64,000 nucleotides of DNA from Osedax frankpressi (Eukaryota > Annelida > Polychaeta > Sabellida > Siboglinidae): contig OZ038316.1 in NCBI GenBank assembly GCA_964035775.1, forward strand, positions 23,067,859-23,131,858. The letters run 5' to 3'. The translations under genes and the position numbers were made by a program. Shown here in pieces: positions 1 through 11,700 of this stretch; positions within the stretch are counted from its first letter, which is position 1; every line of letters starts with the position of its first letter. A model generated the notes under the pieces. That model saw nothing but the letters and a program-made list of their open reading frames with translations. It did not search any database and had not been told where the DNA came from.

Positions 1-149
1 AATTAATACATTTATAAATTCAATATAATTAACTATTTAAAATCATAATTAATTCTAATAGCAATATATAGTACAAGTTATTTAATAATATTCAGAAAAC
101 CGCGTTAAAATCTAACTAATATTATATTAAATACTTGAATGTGTAGTAA

Positions 150-520
150 ATAATTAAATTAATAATTAATTAATTTATTTAGATTTATATATAATATTAT
201 ATTATTAATATATAATAGTTTCCGATATTATATTAATAATATATACAATTATTCATTACGAAGTAACTCTGGACTTATATTATAGATTAATCCCAAATAA
301 ATATTAATTTTAACATAATAAGATTAATATAATCTTGGATATTAATATATATAATCGAAATAAAATGATTATTTAAATTATAATATTCTATAATATAACA
401 CGTATCATAGTATTACTATATTAGTAGTATTATATTAGTACTAGCTTAAGTAGTTTAGTAGTAATATGTAGTATGTAGTTAATATGTAGTTAACATCGAA
501 TCTATAGATATATTTGTATA
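150..520 (+). repeat. Dispersed repeat, copy 1 (diverged)
   Basis: By eye this aligns with about 6745-7095 in the same orientation. Shared landmarks in order are a TAATTAATTAAT run followed by TTATTT, ATTATTCATTA followed by AAGTAA or AGGTAA, ATATTATAGATTA, AAGATTA, ATATATAA followed by ATCGAAAT, and TAGTTAA followed by ATCGA and TCTAGATATA-like text. Identity looks near 70% with many small indels. No open frame or terminal structure identifies the family; it could be an old non-autonomous transposon. AT richness inflates apparent similarity. Confidence 0.35.
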
Positions 521-2800
521 GAATATTTGTATATTTCTGTATTCGACATTTATTTGTAAATTCCCAATTTAAAAATGTTACCAGACCGAATCAATCCGCT
601 ATCTTATCCATTGATATTTCTTTATTTGGTTTATGTATTAACTTTATTAATTTGCAAACATATGTTAATAGTTATTTACTTTTATTAGTTTTTTTATTAC
701 TAAAATTTTTATATAGGTAAAACTAGTTAATAATTAAAACAAACCCATGAAAGTTAAAGCAAATATCAGAAATAAGGTTGATGAGACCTAATAATCTCTT
801 AAAACCATATTAACTATAAAATATATTAGATATTTATTGTAAATTAACTTACTAGATGTGTATACGCATAAATGATGTAATGGGTATTTTTTTAATTAAT
901 CTAATTTTGTTATCGAAAATTGCGTTATCTTATTTTAGAATACGTGTATTATATTATACAATGCAGTGTTTAATCTTAAAATATAGTTTGAATATATCTA
1001 CAAAATCCAAAGTAGTATTAATGATTTCAAATTAAGATTATCGATACTGGTGAAAATTGTAGATATATAAAATTTAGAACGTAATACGAAATCCATGGTA
1101 ATTAATAAAAATAAATAAAATAAAAAACGAAAAATTCCCAAGATGTTTATCTGGACCAAAATAAGTAGTGATTCGTTTTTTAACTGATAATAAACTATAA
1201 TATACTATAATTTATATTAAACAATTAATTAACGCTTTAAAAAATCTAGACAAATGTCTTCATTCCCTTCAATTGAAAATTAAGAATCAAATGTCTCATA
1301 ATCGTAATTATAAAAAATAATTAAATTAAATATCATGGCTAGAATAATTTGAACTAGAAAGAGAACACTAAATTGGTCAATTAAAATTATTATATATCTA
1401 AGTGAAATTATTAAATATCTTGTATACTACGAATTCATTACGCTATATTTCATAGTAATTTTATTTATTTTGCCAATATCCGGGTTAACAACTATAATAA
1501 GTAAAAATATTCGTTATATGTATCTCTTAAATAGTCATGCTAAAGCGTAAATACTTAAATACTTAAAACAAGTGAAAACAATAGTTTTTGAATAATATAT
1601 GATTTGGAATAAAATGTACATTCTATAATTCATATGTAGATTTACAATATTCCAAAATATAATATGAGAATTAATTTTATGTTTAGATTCCGTATATGAA
1701 CCATAATTTCTTTAAATTTGATATCAATTATGTTATACTTATATATTGGAACTATGTTCTTATGTATTAAAATTTACATATCGGCAGATTAATTTAATAT
1801 TAAATTTAAATTGTTCAGTTAAATTTATACGACTGAACATTAATGGATTTTACTTAAATTTATTTACATAGATGATAACTTCTTTTCTTGATATATGAAC
1901 AAGAATGTGTAAAACTAATCAAATTTATAATATTAAATAAACCTAGTTATGCATATAATTATAGAACATTAATTGTATAACCTTGCTTGGGAATAATTAA
2001 CCATAACTTTCTCGATAAATAAATTCATTCATTCATACTGATATATTAATAACACTGGTATTGTAAATCTGAGCTAATATCTTTATGGGTATGCACTATT
2101 ACAATTATATATTACATACTATATATTCACGCAAGGAAATAAAATTAAGGTTATTAATAATAATTCTTTATTCTAAAGTGGTGTTATTTATATTTTCTAA
2201 AATGTATTCAAGAATTCATTATACTATACATTTATGAATATACTTCGATGGTTTAAAATTTGTATATATTATACAATATATACAAATCTGTATAAAAATA
2301 ATCATATAGTTAAAACTATAATAATTATAATTATAAAATACCTAAAGAACAAAATACTAAATTACTATAACGTACAAAGAATTAAAAAATCTAAATTCTA
2401 AGTATTTAAGAAAAAACTACATATACGATTGTTAATAATTTTCAACTAATATAGATATAAAAGTTGTACAATTTTTGTACAATAGAGACGAGCTTAATTC
2501 TTTTCAAATGAAATAAAAATGTATTTTATGCTCATGATTTTTGTTCTTTTGTGATTTAATCTTATTTCACAAATACTATTCCTTGTGTATCAAATATAAA
2601 CATGTTTATTTGATGATATATTTATAAATAGATATCATAACTAATATTACGCACGGGGAACTTAATATAGTCTAGGTAACTCATAAGGGAGTGGAGATCC
2701 CAATACGTCCTACTTGTAATTTGTGATACACATTTTAGTATATCTAGTGACAATGTCATTTAGAAAAATACACGGTATTTATTTGTATCTCTAAATCTAC

Positions 2801-2845
2801 TTCATTCATTCATTTATTCATACATTCATCCATTCATTCAATATT
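2801..2845. repeat. (ATTC)n microsatellite, imperfect
   Basis: A run of ATTC units with some degenerate copies (ATTT, ATAC, ATCC). A shorter ATTC run lies near 2023-2036. Confidence 0.7.
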
Positions 2846-3600
2846 AGAATTGTAAATAATTAAACGTTAAGTAATGATTATTTATTTATATTTATAACAT
2901 TGTTTTATTCTATATTAAATTTTTCTTAAAATAATTAATTATTATATCTAAGCAGTTTCATTATCGAGTAAAATATCGTACGTAATAATTTTATATATTT
3001 TCCAAATCTATTTTGCATTATTGCATTGCATAGTAATTCTCCTTATTTTAATTTAATAACCTAGTTCTTTAATATTATTTATATCAATTAAGTAGTTTTA
3101 ATATATTAATACAAGTAAGTATGTTTTATACAATTATTATTTTAATTATAAAGGATTCACTAATTCCATAATCGATTTCATTTTATCTAGAGAATATTTA
3201 TTATGAAAATTATGATAATAACCATATCGTATTTTAACTATTTATATACCTATACATATACATACACAAATTATTTAAATAATTAATAAAAATTGGAATT
3301 GTAGTTATATTAGAAAATATATTTTCGCATATAAATTAATGAATATATAAAATACACAATAAGAAAAATATAACAAATATAAGTATGAAATAATATAATT
3401 TATCATAATAAATGCATTATTAAAAGTATAAAAACAACCCCATTAAGAATATTCCCAAATTTGAAAATGATATAAATTCATTTATCAGATTCTATATACA
3501 AAAAAGAATATAATATATTGTGTATACGATATATTAAAATAGATTTATAGTAGCCCGTAATGGTAAAATAAATATAAACAAAAGTTAATATTATACCTAT

Positions 3601-4578
3601 TCACTGGATTCTTCGTATACTGAGGATTTTCTTAAAGGCCACTCTGAATGTTTCACTTCTGCATTGGTAGATTATAGGATTCATGAAAGCGTTCGAGTAA
3701 TTCAATAACTCCAGAAATCTAGTTGAATAGTGAAGGGCTTTCGACTCGTTGCATTGTTTTATAAGAGTGACAAATAGGACAGGCAACCAAGTTAAAAATA
3801 GAAATCCTATCACCATCGCCGCCATTTTTGTCACTTTATTTTCTTTAGTTTTTTTTATAGATTCTACCCTTTTACTTTCCATTGCTTCCAAATCTCGCAA
3901 ATGAGCGTTGGACACTGATTTCAATAGATCTGCCATTTTTCGAGTATGCCTCATGGCTATATAAAATATGTGTAAATAAAGTATCGAAGCAATACTTATA
4001 CCAAGTACTATGATTGGACCTATTATTTTGCCTAAATGGAAATGATTCACAATTCTTATATCGCACGGTTTATCTAATGAAAATTCATTCCAATTAAAAA
4101 GAGGGGTTGCTATTATTATCGCGGTACACCAAACGCATATTAATGAAATAAAAGCCCTGCGAGGTGTTACCATTCGTAAATGGTGTAGAGGATATAACAC
4201 TGAAATATACCTTTCCACCGCTATACCTAGAATAGACAGGATAGATCCTATTATCACGCATATATTACCTCCAATAATTATTAAACACGGATGACGACCG
4301 AATTTCGTCATTCTAAAGTCTTCCATTTCGTTCAGACTCAATATACCTATCACCACGGGTGAGAGGAGTAGATCTGCCGCAGATAAATTCAACAGGAAGT
4401 AGTTGGCCGGTGTCCTCAGTTTCTCGGTGATGAGGAAAGCACGCCACACAAGCGAATTGCCGAATATTACGGCAATCGTGAACACAGCGTAGCAAACGTA
4501 GAAACAATAACGTTCCAGAATCGGCATCTTGAAATATGTGCGATTCAAACATCCTGCGATATCGGCAGAGGAATTCAT
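3601..4578 (-). CDS. Class A (rhodopsin-like) G protein-coupled receptor, orphan
   Basis: This is a single-exon 325-residue seven-helix receptor that would act at the plasma membrane. TM1 is about residues 26-48 with GN at 40-41. TM2 (60-82) carries LSAADLL with the conserved Asp69. TM3 (99-122) starts just after Cys98 and ends in ERY (122-124) in place of the usual DRY. TM4 holds Trp150. Cys172 in the second extracellular loop can pair with Cys98. TM5 is 183-206 with Pro188. TM6 holds FLTWLPV (Trp264, Pro266). TM7 has NPIIY (300-304), followed by a basic helix 8. Asn2 and Asn12 sit in N-glycosylation sequons. Position 3.32 is Asn105, not Asp, which argues against a biogenic amine receptor. 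The TM2, TM3 and TM7 text resembles adenosine-type or related short-loop receptors, but I cannot name a ligand. It looks intact. The start is the first ATG, ahead of the two sequons. Confidence 0.93.
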   Translation of the reverse strand: MNSSADIAGCLNRTYFKMPILERYCFYVCYAVFTIAVIFGNSLVWRAFLITEKLRTPANYFLLNLSAADLLLSPVVIGILSLNEMEDFRMTKFGRHPCLIIIGGNICVIIGSILSILGIAVERYISVLYPLHHLRMVTPRRAFISLICVWCTAIIIATPLFNWNEFSLDKPCDIRIVNHFHLGKIIGPIIVLGISIASILYLHIFYIAMRHTRKMADLLKSVSNAHLRDLEAMESKRVESIKKTKENKVTKMAAMVIGFLFLTWLPVLFVTLIKQCNESKALHYSTRFLELLNYSNAFMNPIIYQCRSETFRVAFKKILSIRRIQ

Positions 4579-4623
4579 TTTAATCCAAAGATACCGGCAT
4601 TACTTGTCATCTTATTTTATAGT

Positions 4624-4642
4624 CGTGCGTCCTTTACGCACG
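4624..4642. promoter_or_regulatory. Perfect 7-bp inverted repeat upstream of the GPCR
   Basis: CGTGCGT, five bases (CCTTT), then ACGCACG. It lies 46 bases before the receptor start codon, in the presumed 5' leader or core promoter. It is a GC-rich palindrome in AT-rich DNA, so it could be a protein-binding site or an RNA hairpin in the leader. Function is inferred only from position and symmetry. Confidence 0.35.
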
Positions 4643-4992
4643 CATTGTTCTATGTTGTTGACCCAAGAAGGCGTGTGCATTAAAGGTTTCGAGTGCAAAT
4701 AAATAGTAGTATTACTGGTTTAGGGTATAAGGTGGTTAACGAGGTACCATACGCATACGATTTACAACATGTGAATACAGTATGTATTTTGAATATACAA
4801 GTTCCATTTAATATAGGATATTAATATCGCTATATTACAACTTGCTTATATTAGCTAAAACATTCATCATTAGATATAAAAACTACGAGTATAGCAGAAA
4901 AATAACTCGATATATTAATAAATCACTATTTCTAAAAATATAATATTAAAACACCATAATACATTTATATACAATTATACTATATTAAAAAT

Positions 4993-5029
4993 TATATATA
5001 TATATATATACATACATACATACATACAT

Positions 5030-5085
<56 letters not shown>
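4993..5085. repeat. (TA)n / (TACA)n compound microsatellite
   Basis: A TA run, a short TACA block, then a long TA run. Confidence 0.9.
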
Positions 5086-5089
<4 letters not shown>

Positions 5090-5614
5090 AAATATAATAT
5101 AATTATAACAAAATATGAACAAATTAATATGTTATTATAGAATACTATAATTATATAATTTCCATTCAACATGGAAAAATGCCAAATTAAAATAAAAAGA
5201 TAATGATTATTTAGTAATTATTCTATGATTCGAGAAATCCAAAATATAATTCGAATGAAAAGTATAATATCATTGTCTAATTATAACTGCAGTCCTAACG
5301 GAGCGACAACATTCCTTTACATATAATGCCTTATTATGCCAATATCTATAGTCTTGATATATTTTATCTAATGCACATAGATTCTCAGATTCGACTAGAT
5401 TCGCAAAGAAAAAGTCACCTTATCAATTTAAATATAATTAAATTATAGTAATGAATCATTATTAATGATAGACTGTTTTATATTATAGCTTGTAAATTGT
5501 TTTTAATAATCAAAACAGAGGGCAAAATATAGACACACTAATAAAACACAATAGTCGTTAACAAAAAAAAATGCTAGTTACTTTAGTCAACAGAATACAT
5601 TGCATTGGATTTCC

Positions 5615-5893
5615 ATGAAATCTGCATTGTATTCATATTTATATTTCATAATATTATTTAATGTGAAATGTTCTAGTTTAAGGATAATAAAATGGACCAA
5701 GTCTGAGATATCATATCGCGATGCATTCCAATTAGGAATAAATGAATGGAAACACCTTATTCATTCTAAACCTTCTTTTATAGTCATAAGAAGCGACTTT
5801 CATTATTATATAATATCATTTCTAAAAATGCATAGAAAACATTTTAAAAAATATTTTGAAATAATTATTGTATATTATAATTTAGTTGCATAA
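5615..5893 (+). CDS. Doubtful small secreted-protein ORF or first exon
   Basis: This 92-residue open frame starts at an ATG and begins like a signal peptide: Lys2, a hydrophobic stretch ALYSYLYFIILFNV, then KCSS. The following part, about residues 22-55, has mixed polar composition (for example YRDAFQLGINEWKHL), while the end is rich in Ile, Tyr and Phe and looks like AT-rich non-coding text. It may be a first exon whose donor lies before the end of the frame. I recognise no family. Non-coding chance is a real alternative. Confidence 0.2.
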   Translation: MKSALYSYLYFIILFNVKCSSLRIIKWTKSEISYRDAFQLGINEWKHLIHSKPSFIVIRSDFHYYIISFLKMHRKHFKKYFEIIIVYYNLVA

Positions 5894-6744
5894 AAGATAT
5901 ATACAACATGTCTACATCATTGTCTAGCCTAGGTTACGTGGAAGATTTAATCTATTGAAAGATTTTTACACTTCAACATATAAAAGATATATTGTAAAGA
6001 AGTGAACTTAATATGAAGATAATAGAATAAACACGAAGAGAAGTAAAAATAAAATAATTATACAAGTAATACCAATTGTGTTATAATGTTATTTTTAAAT
6101 AAGTGAAATAATTATACAAATTTTGAAAAACGATGTGATAAAATAATTCAAAATTGCATACGATATTTACAAATAATTATTTATTTCTAATGTTAGTTAG
6201 AATTTTAGATATTGGTGCTCAAGATTTGTACCCAGTGATGACTTTAATTACATATTATATAGTGTTATCATTAATTACATACTCAACTGTTTACAAATTA
6301 GAAAATTATTATTAGTAGTAGAACCAATTATAGATTTATTAAGTGCAAGTCATTATGGTGCTATATGTTTATAGGATAAGTATTAGTCATGGTATGTTAC
6401 TTCCTTAACATAACATGTATTGCTAACTATACTTCTTTACTATACTAGACTAAATTAAAGATCAAATATCATTGCATCATTTAAAATTAAAAACATATAT
6501 GAAAATCTCATTCCTCTTATGCTTATTAGAGTTGACCTCTTCGTTCAAAACTAAACTTAAAACCAACCTACTCTCAAATCAAATCTAGTATCAATAACTA
6601 TTAATATCAACCACGAACTCTAAATTACTTTAGAAAATAAGTTGAACTTCACAGGTCATAACACATTAGGTAACAACTACCAGGTAACGTAAAATCAGGT
6701 TCGTAATATTATATAATATACGTAATGTATTACGTTTATGAGTT

Positions 6745-7095
6745 AATAATTAAATTTAAATAATTAATTAATCTATTTATTTCAAGATTATCTGAACGTA
6801 ATCTTAGTATCCAAGATTATCTGAATCTTGTATAATATTATTCATTATAAGGTAATTTAGGTATCATATTATAGATTATTATAAAATAAATAATAAGTTA
6901 CCTTGTTCTAGATAATACTATTCAAGATTATTATAATATATATAAATCGAAATACAAAATATGATTTAATTTAGAATAATATTATATAATAAGTATAATA
7001 GTAGTACTTGTATGAGTATGCTACTATTACTATTAGGAGTATCATACTATTATATAAGAAGTAGAACACATAGTTAAAATCGATCTAGATATAGA
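6745..7095 (+). repeat. Dispersed repeat, copy 2 (diverged)
   Basis: Partner of the copy at about 150-520, same orientation, with the same landmarks in the same order. Similarity may continue to about 7320 against 720, where both have a T-rich stretch containing TTATTAGTTTTTTATTA-like text, but this is weak. Confidence 0.35.
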
Positions 7096-7096
7096 A

Positions 7097-7098
<2 letters not shown>

Positions 7099-7144
<46 letters not shown>
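7099..7144. repeat. (TA)n microsatellite
   Basis: Uninterrupted TA run. Confidence 0.95.
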
Positions 7145-7149
<5 letters not shown>

Positions 7150-7717
7150 TTTTGTTTGTGCTTATTTCCATTGTAAAAAATGGAAACACGATGAATTAAT
7201 CTTTAACCATATCTAAGTAAATTTCTTTTTAAATTTATATTATAAGTTTATTATTTTGCTAAAATAAGTTTATAAATATTTAGTATTATTAGTTTTTTAT
7301 TATTATAATTTTAAGTATTTATTTTATATTTCATTTTATTATGTCAATAAAATATCTTAAAACAATAAATTTACTGCGAATATTTTGTAGACAAACTCAC
7401 TATAATAAATATTAATAATGTATGAACGTGAAATCTAGAGATTATTTATATATAAACCACCTTAAAAAACTTTTGAAGGCTATATATACAAAACAATATA
7501 AAAAAATCAAAAATACCTAAAATGGATGTTGCTATAACAAAACAAAAATTGATTTGTTTTTACAATGGTAATTAACCGACATTACCTATTAATAAAATAT
7601 ATAATTATATTAAAGATGATATATTGTATCTACTATTGTATAATATAGTTATTTTAGTAATAATGAAAAAAAAATAACCGTGGTATATATCACAAATATT
7701 GTTATAAATTGTATGTA

Positions 7718-7719
<2 letters not shown>

Positions 7720-7771
<52 letters not shown>

Positions 7772-7815
7772 TATATGTATATGTGTGCATGTGTGTGTGT
7801 GTATGTGTGTCTGTG
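7720..7815. repeat. (TA)n followed by (TG)n microsatellite
   Basis: A TA run followed by a TG-rich run. Confidence 0.9.
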
Positions 7816-8044
7816 TACATAACTAAAACACGATTAGGTTTAATTATATAATTATTTAATAATGTAATTTCTTTTTAAATGTCCTTTTTCAGTAGTTAAT
7901 ATCAATCGTATCTGCAGTTCATTAGTAATTATATTAATTTATTAATATATATATATAAATTATTAATATCTATATTAATATTTAATATAATATTTAATAT
8001 ATATTAATATTTATATATAGATGAAACAAAATCCATTGATATTA

Positions 8045-8577
8045 ATGATATACTATACTAAGCTATTATAGAGTATAATAAGTTATACTAGATAATACCT
8101 GAATCTAATAGACTAGGCTAGACTATACAATACCATACTAGACTCCACTAGAATATACTAGATTTATTACACTATACTACATAATATTAGACTATACTCT
8201 CATATGATAGACTATACTAGATTATACTAGACTATACTAAACTTTATTAGATTATATTAGATTATAATAGACTATAATTGACTACACTAGCATATATTAT
8301 ATTATTCTAGACTATACTAGATTATACTATACTATACTGAATTATATAGATTATATTAGATTATATTAGACTATACTAAATTATACTAGATTATACTATA
8401 CTATACTAGATTATATAGATTATATTAGATTATATTAGACTATACTAAACTATATTAGATTATAATATACTATCATTGACTCTATTAGACTATACTAGAT
8501 AATACTATACTATACTAGATTAAATTAGATTATACTATTTTATATTAGATTATAATAGATTATAATAGACTATATTG
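8045..8577. repeat. Degenerate minisatellite of about 10-bp units
   Basis: Irregular tandem copies of TAGACTATAC / TAGATTATAC, with 10- and 11-base spacing and frequent C/T exchange. It is much more decayed than the array that follows and has no clean period over its whole length. Confidence 0.75.
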
Positions 8578-8782
8578 TTTGTTTGGCTTAATTTATAGAT
8601 GATACGTTTATATTTACAATTCATTCTTTATTATTGTTATTTACAAAGTTTAATATATTGTAAGTATGTTTATCCGTAATATTTAACTATTATATTGAAT
8701 AAAATATTCATTATATTTAATAAAATATTCATAAAATAAATGATTTCGAATAGTTTTATTGTTGACTACGGAGGTGTTAGGA

Positions 8783-11700
8783 GTAATGTATTTAGTAAAG
8801 TATAGTACAAGTAATGCATGTAGTAAAGTATAGTACGAGTAATGCATGTAGTAAAGTATAGTACAAGTAATGCATGTAGTAAAGTATAGTACAAGTAATG
8901 CATGTAGTAAAGTAAAGTACAAGTAATGCATGTAGTAAAGTATAGTACAAGTAATGCATGTAGTAAAGTATAGTACAAGTAATGCATGTAGTAAAGTACA
9001 AGTAATGCATGTAGTAAAGTATAGTACAAGTAATGCATGTAGTAAAGTACAAGTAATGCATGTAGTAAAGTATAGTACAAGTAATGCATGTAGTAAAGTA
9101 TAGTACAAGTAATGCATGTAGTAAAGTATAGTACAAGTAATGCATGTAGTAAAGTACAAGTAATGCATGTAGTAAAGTATAGTACAAGTAATGCATGTAG
9201 TAAAGTATAGTACAAGTAATGCATGTAGTAAAGTATAGTACAAGTAATGCATGTAGTAAAGTATAGTACAAGTAATGCATGTAGTAAAGTAAAGTACAAG
9301 TAATGCATGTAGTAAAGTATAGTACAAGTAATGCATGTAGTAAAGTATAGTACAAGTAATGCATGTAGTAAAGTACAAGTAATGCATGTAGTAAAGTATA
9401 GTACAAGTAATGCATGTAGTAAAGTACAAGTAATGCATGTAGTAAAGTATAGTACAAGTAATGCATGTAGTAAAGTATAGTACAAGTAATGCATGTAGTA
9501 AAGTATAGTACAAGTAATGCATGTAGTAAAGTATAGTACGAGTAATGCATGTAGTAAAGTATAGTACGAGTAATCCACGTAGTAAAGTATAGTACAAGTA
9601 ATGCATGTAGTAAAGTAAAGTACAAGTAATGCATGTAGTAAAGTACAAGTAATGCATGTAGTAAAGTATAGTACAAGTAATGCATGTAGTAAAGTATAGT
9701 ACGAGTAATGCATGTAGTAAAGTATAGTACAAGTAATGCATGTAGTAAAGTAAAGTACAAGTAATGCATGTAGTAAAGTATAGTACAAGTAATGCATGTA
9801 GTAAAGTATAGTACAAGTAATGCATGTAGTAAAGTACAAGTAATGCATGTAGTAAAGTATAGTACAAGTAATGCATGTAGTAAAGTACAAGTAATGCATG
9901 TAGTAAAGTATAGTACAAGTAATGCATGTAGTAAAGTATAGTACAAGTAATGCATGTAGTAAAGTATAGTACAAGTAATGCATGTAGTAAAGTATAGTAC
10001 AAGTAATGCATGTAGTAAAGTATAGTACAAGTAATGCATGTAGTAAAGTATAGTACAAGTAATGCATGTAGTAAAGTATAGTACAAGTAATGCATGTAGT
10101 AAAGTACAAGTAATGCATGTAGTAAAGTATAGTACAAGTAATGCATGTAGTAAAGTACAAGTAATGCATGTAGTAAAGTATAGTACAAGTAATGCATGTA
10201 GTAAAGTATAGTACAAGTAATGCATGTAGTAAAGTATAGTACAAGTAATGTATGTAGTAAAGTACAAGTAATGCATGTAGTAAAGTATAGTACAAGTAAT
10301 GCATGTAGTAAAGTACAAGTAATGCATGTAGTAAAGTATAGTACAAGTAATGCATGTAGTAAAGTATAGTACGAGTAATGCATGTAGTAAAGTATAGTAC
10401 GAGTAATGCATGTAGTAAAGTATAGTACAAGTAATGCATGTAGTAAAGTATAGTACAAGTAATGCATGTAGTAAAGTATAGTACAAGTAATGCATGTAGT
10501 AAAGTATAGTACAAGTAATGCATGTAGTAAAGTATAGTACAAGTAATGCATGTAGTAAAGTATAGTACAAGTAATGCATGTAGTAAAGTATAGTACAAGT
10601 AATGCATGTAGTAAAGTATAGTACGAGTAATGCATGTAGTAAAGTATAGTACAAGTAATGCATGTAGTAAAGTATAGTACGAGTAATGCATGTAGTAAAG
10701 TATAGTACAAGTAATGCATGTAGTAAAGTATAGTACAAGTAATGCATGTAGTAAAGTATATTACGAGTAATGCATGTAGTAAAGTATAGTACGAGTAATG
10801 CATGTAGTAAAGTATAGTACGAGTAATGCATGTAGTAAAGTATAGTACAAGTAATGCATGTAGTAAAGTATAGTACAAGTAATGCATGTAGTAAAGTATA
10901 GTACGAGTAATGCATGTAGTAAAGTATAGTACGAGTAATGCATGTAGTAAAGTATAGTACGAGTAATGCATTTAGTAAAGTATAGTACAAGTAATGCATG
11001 TAGTAAAGTATAGTACAAGTAATGCATGTAGTAAAGTATAGTACGAGTAATGCATGTAGTAAAGTATAGTACGAGTAATGCATGTAGTAAAGTATAGTAC
11101 GAGTAATGCATGTAGTAAAGTATAGTACAAGTAATGCATGTAGTAAAGTATAGTACAAGTAATGCATGTAGTAAAGTACAAGTAATGCATGTAGTAAAGT
11201 ATAGTACAAGTAATGCATGTAGTAAAGTATAGTACGAGTAATGCATGTAGTAAAGTATAGTACAAGTAATGCATGTAGTAAAGTATAGTACGAGTAATGC
11301 ATGTAGTAAAGTATAGTACGAGTAATCCACGTAGTAAAGTATAGTACAAGTAATGCATGTAGTAAAGTATAGTACAAGTAATGCATGTAGTAAAGTATAG
11401 TACAAGTAATGCATGTAGTAAAGTATAGTACGAGTAATCCACGTAGTAAAGTATAGTACGAGTAATGCATGTAGTAAAGTATAGTACAAGTAATGCATGT
11501 AGTAAAGTAAAGTACGAGTAATGCATGTAGTAAAGTATAGTACAAGTAATGCATGTAGTAAAGTATAGTACAAGTAATGCATGTAGTAAAGTATAGTACG
11601 AGTAATGCATGTAGTAAAGTATAGTACAAGTAATGCATGTAGTAAAGTATAGTATGAGTAATGTATGTAGTAAAGTATAGTACGAGTAATGCATGTAGTA

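Larger units (their letters stand above)
1..3600. other. AT-rich intergenic DNA, no gene seen
   Basis: I see no supported gene here. Open frames are short and of the kind expected by chance in very AT-rich DNA. Small features are an ATTC microsatellite at about 2801-2845, a slightly less AT-rich patch near 2650-2760 that I cannot assign, and one copy of a dispersed repeat at about 150-520 (listed separately). Confidence 0.6.
5894..8040. other. AT-rich intergenic DNA with microsatellites
   Basis: No supported gene. It contains the second dispersed-repeat copy and two TA microsatellites listed separately. Two short open stretches near 6139-6315 and 6282-6380 (+) have slightly coding-like text but no splice or family support. 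Confidence 0.55.

Noticed and set aside
514-720. 68-codon open frame in AT-rich DNA
   Set aside because: It is Ile/Leu/Phe/Tyr-rich text typical of AT-rich non-coding sequence, and lies within or beside a dispersed repeat.
6139-6380. Two short open stretches with slightly coding-like text (LDIGAQDLYPVMTL and VEPIIDLLSASHYGAI)
   Set aside because: They are in different frames, short, and have no clear splice sites or recognisable family. Worth a search but not supportable as exons.
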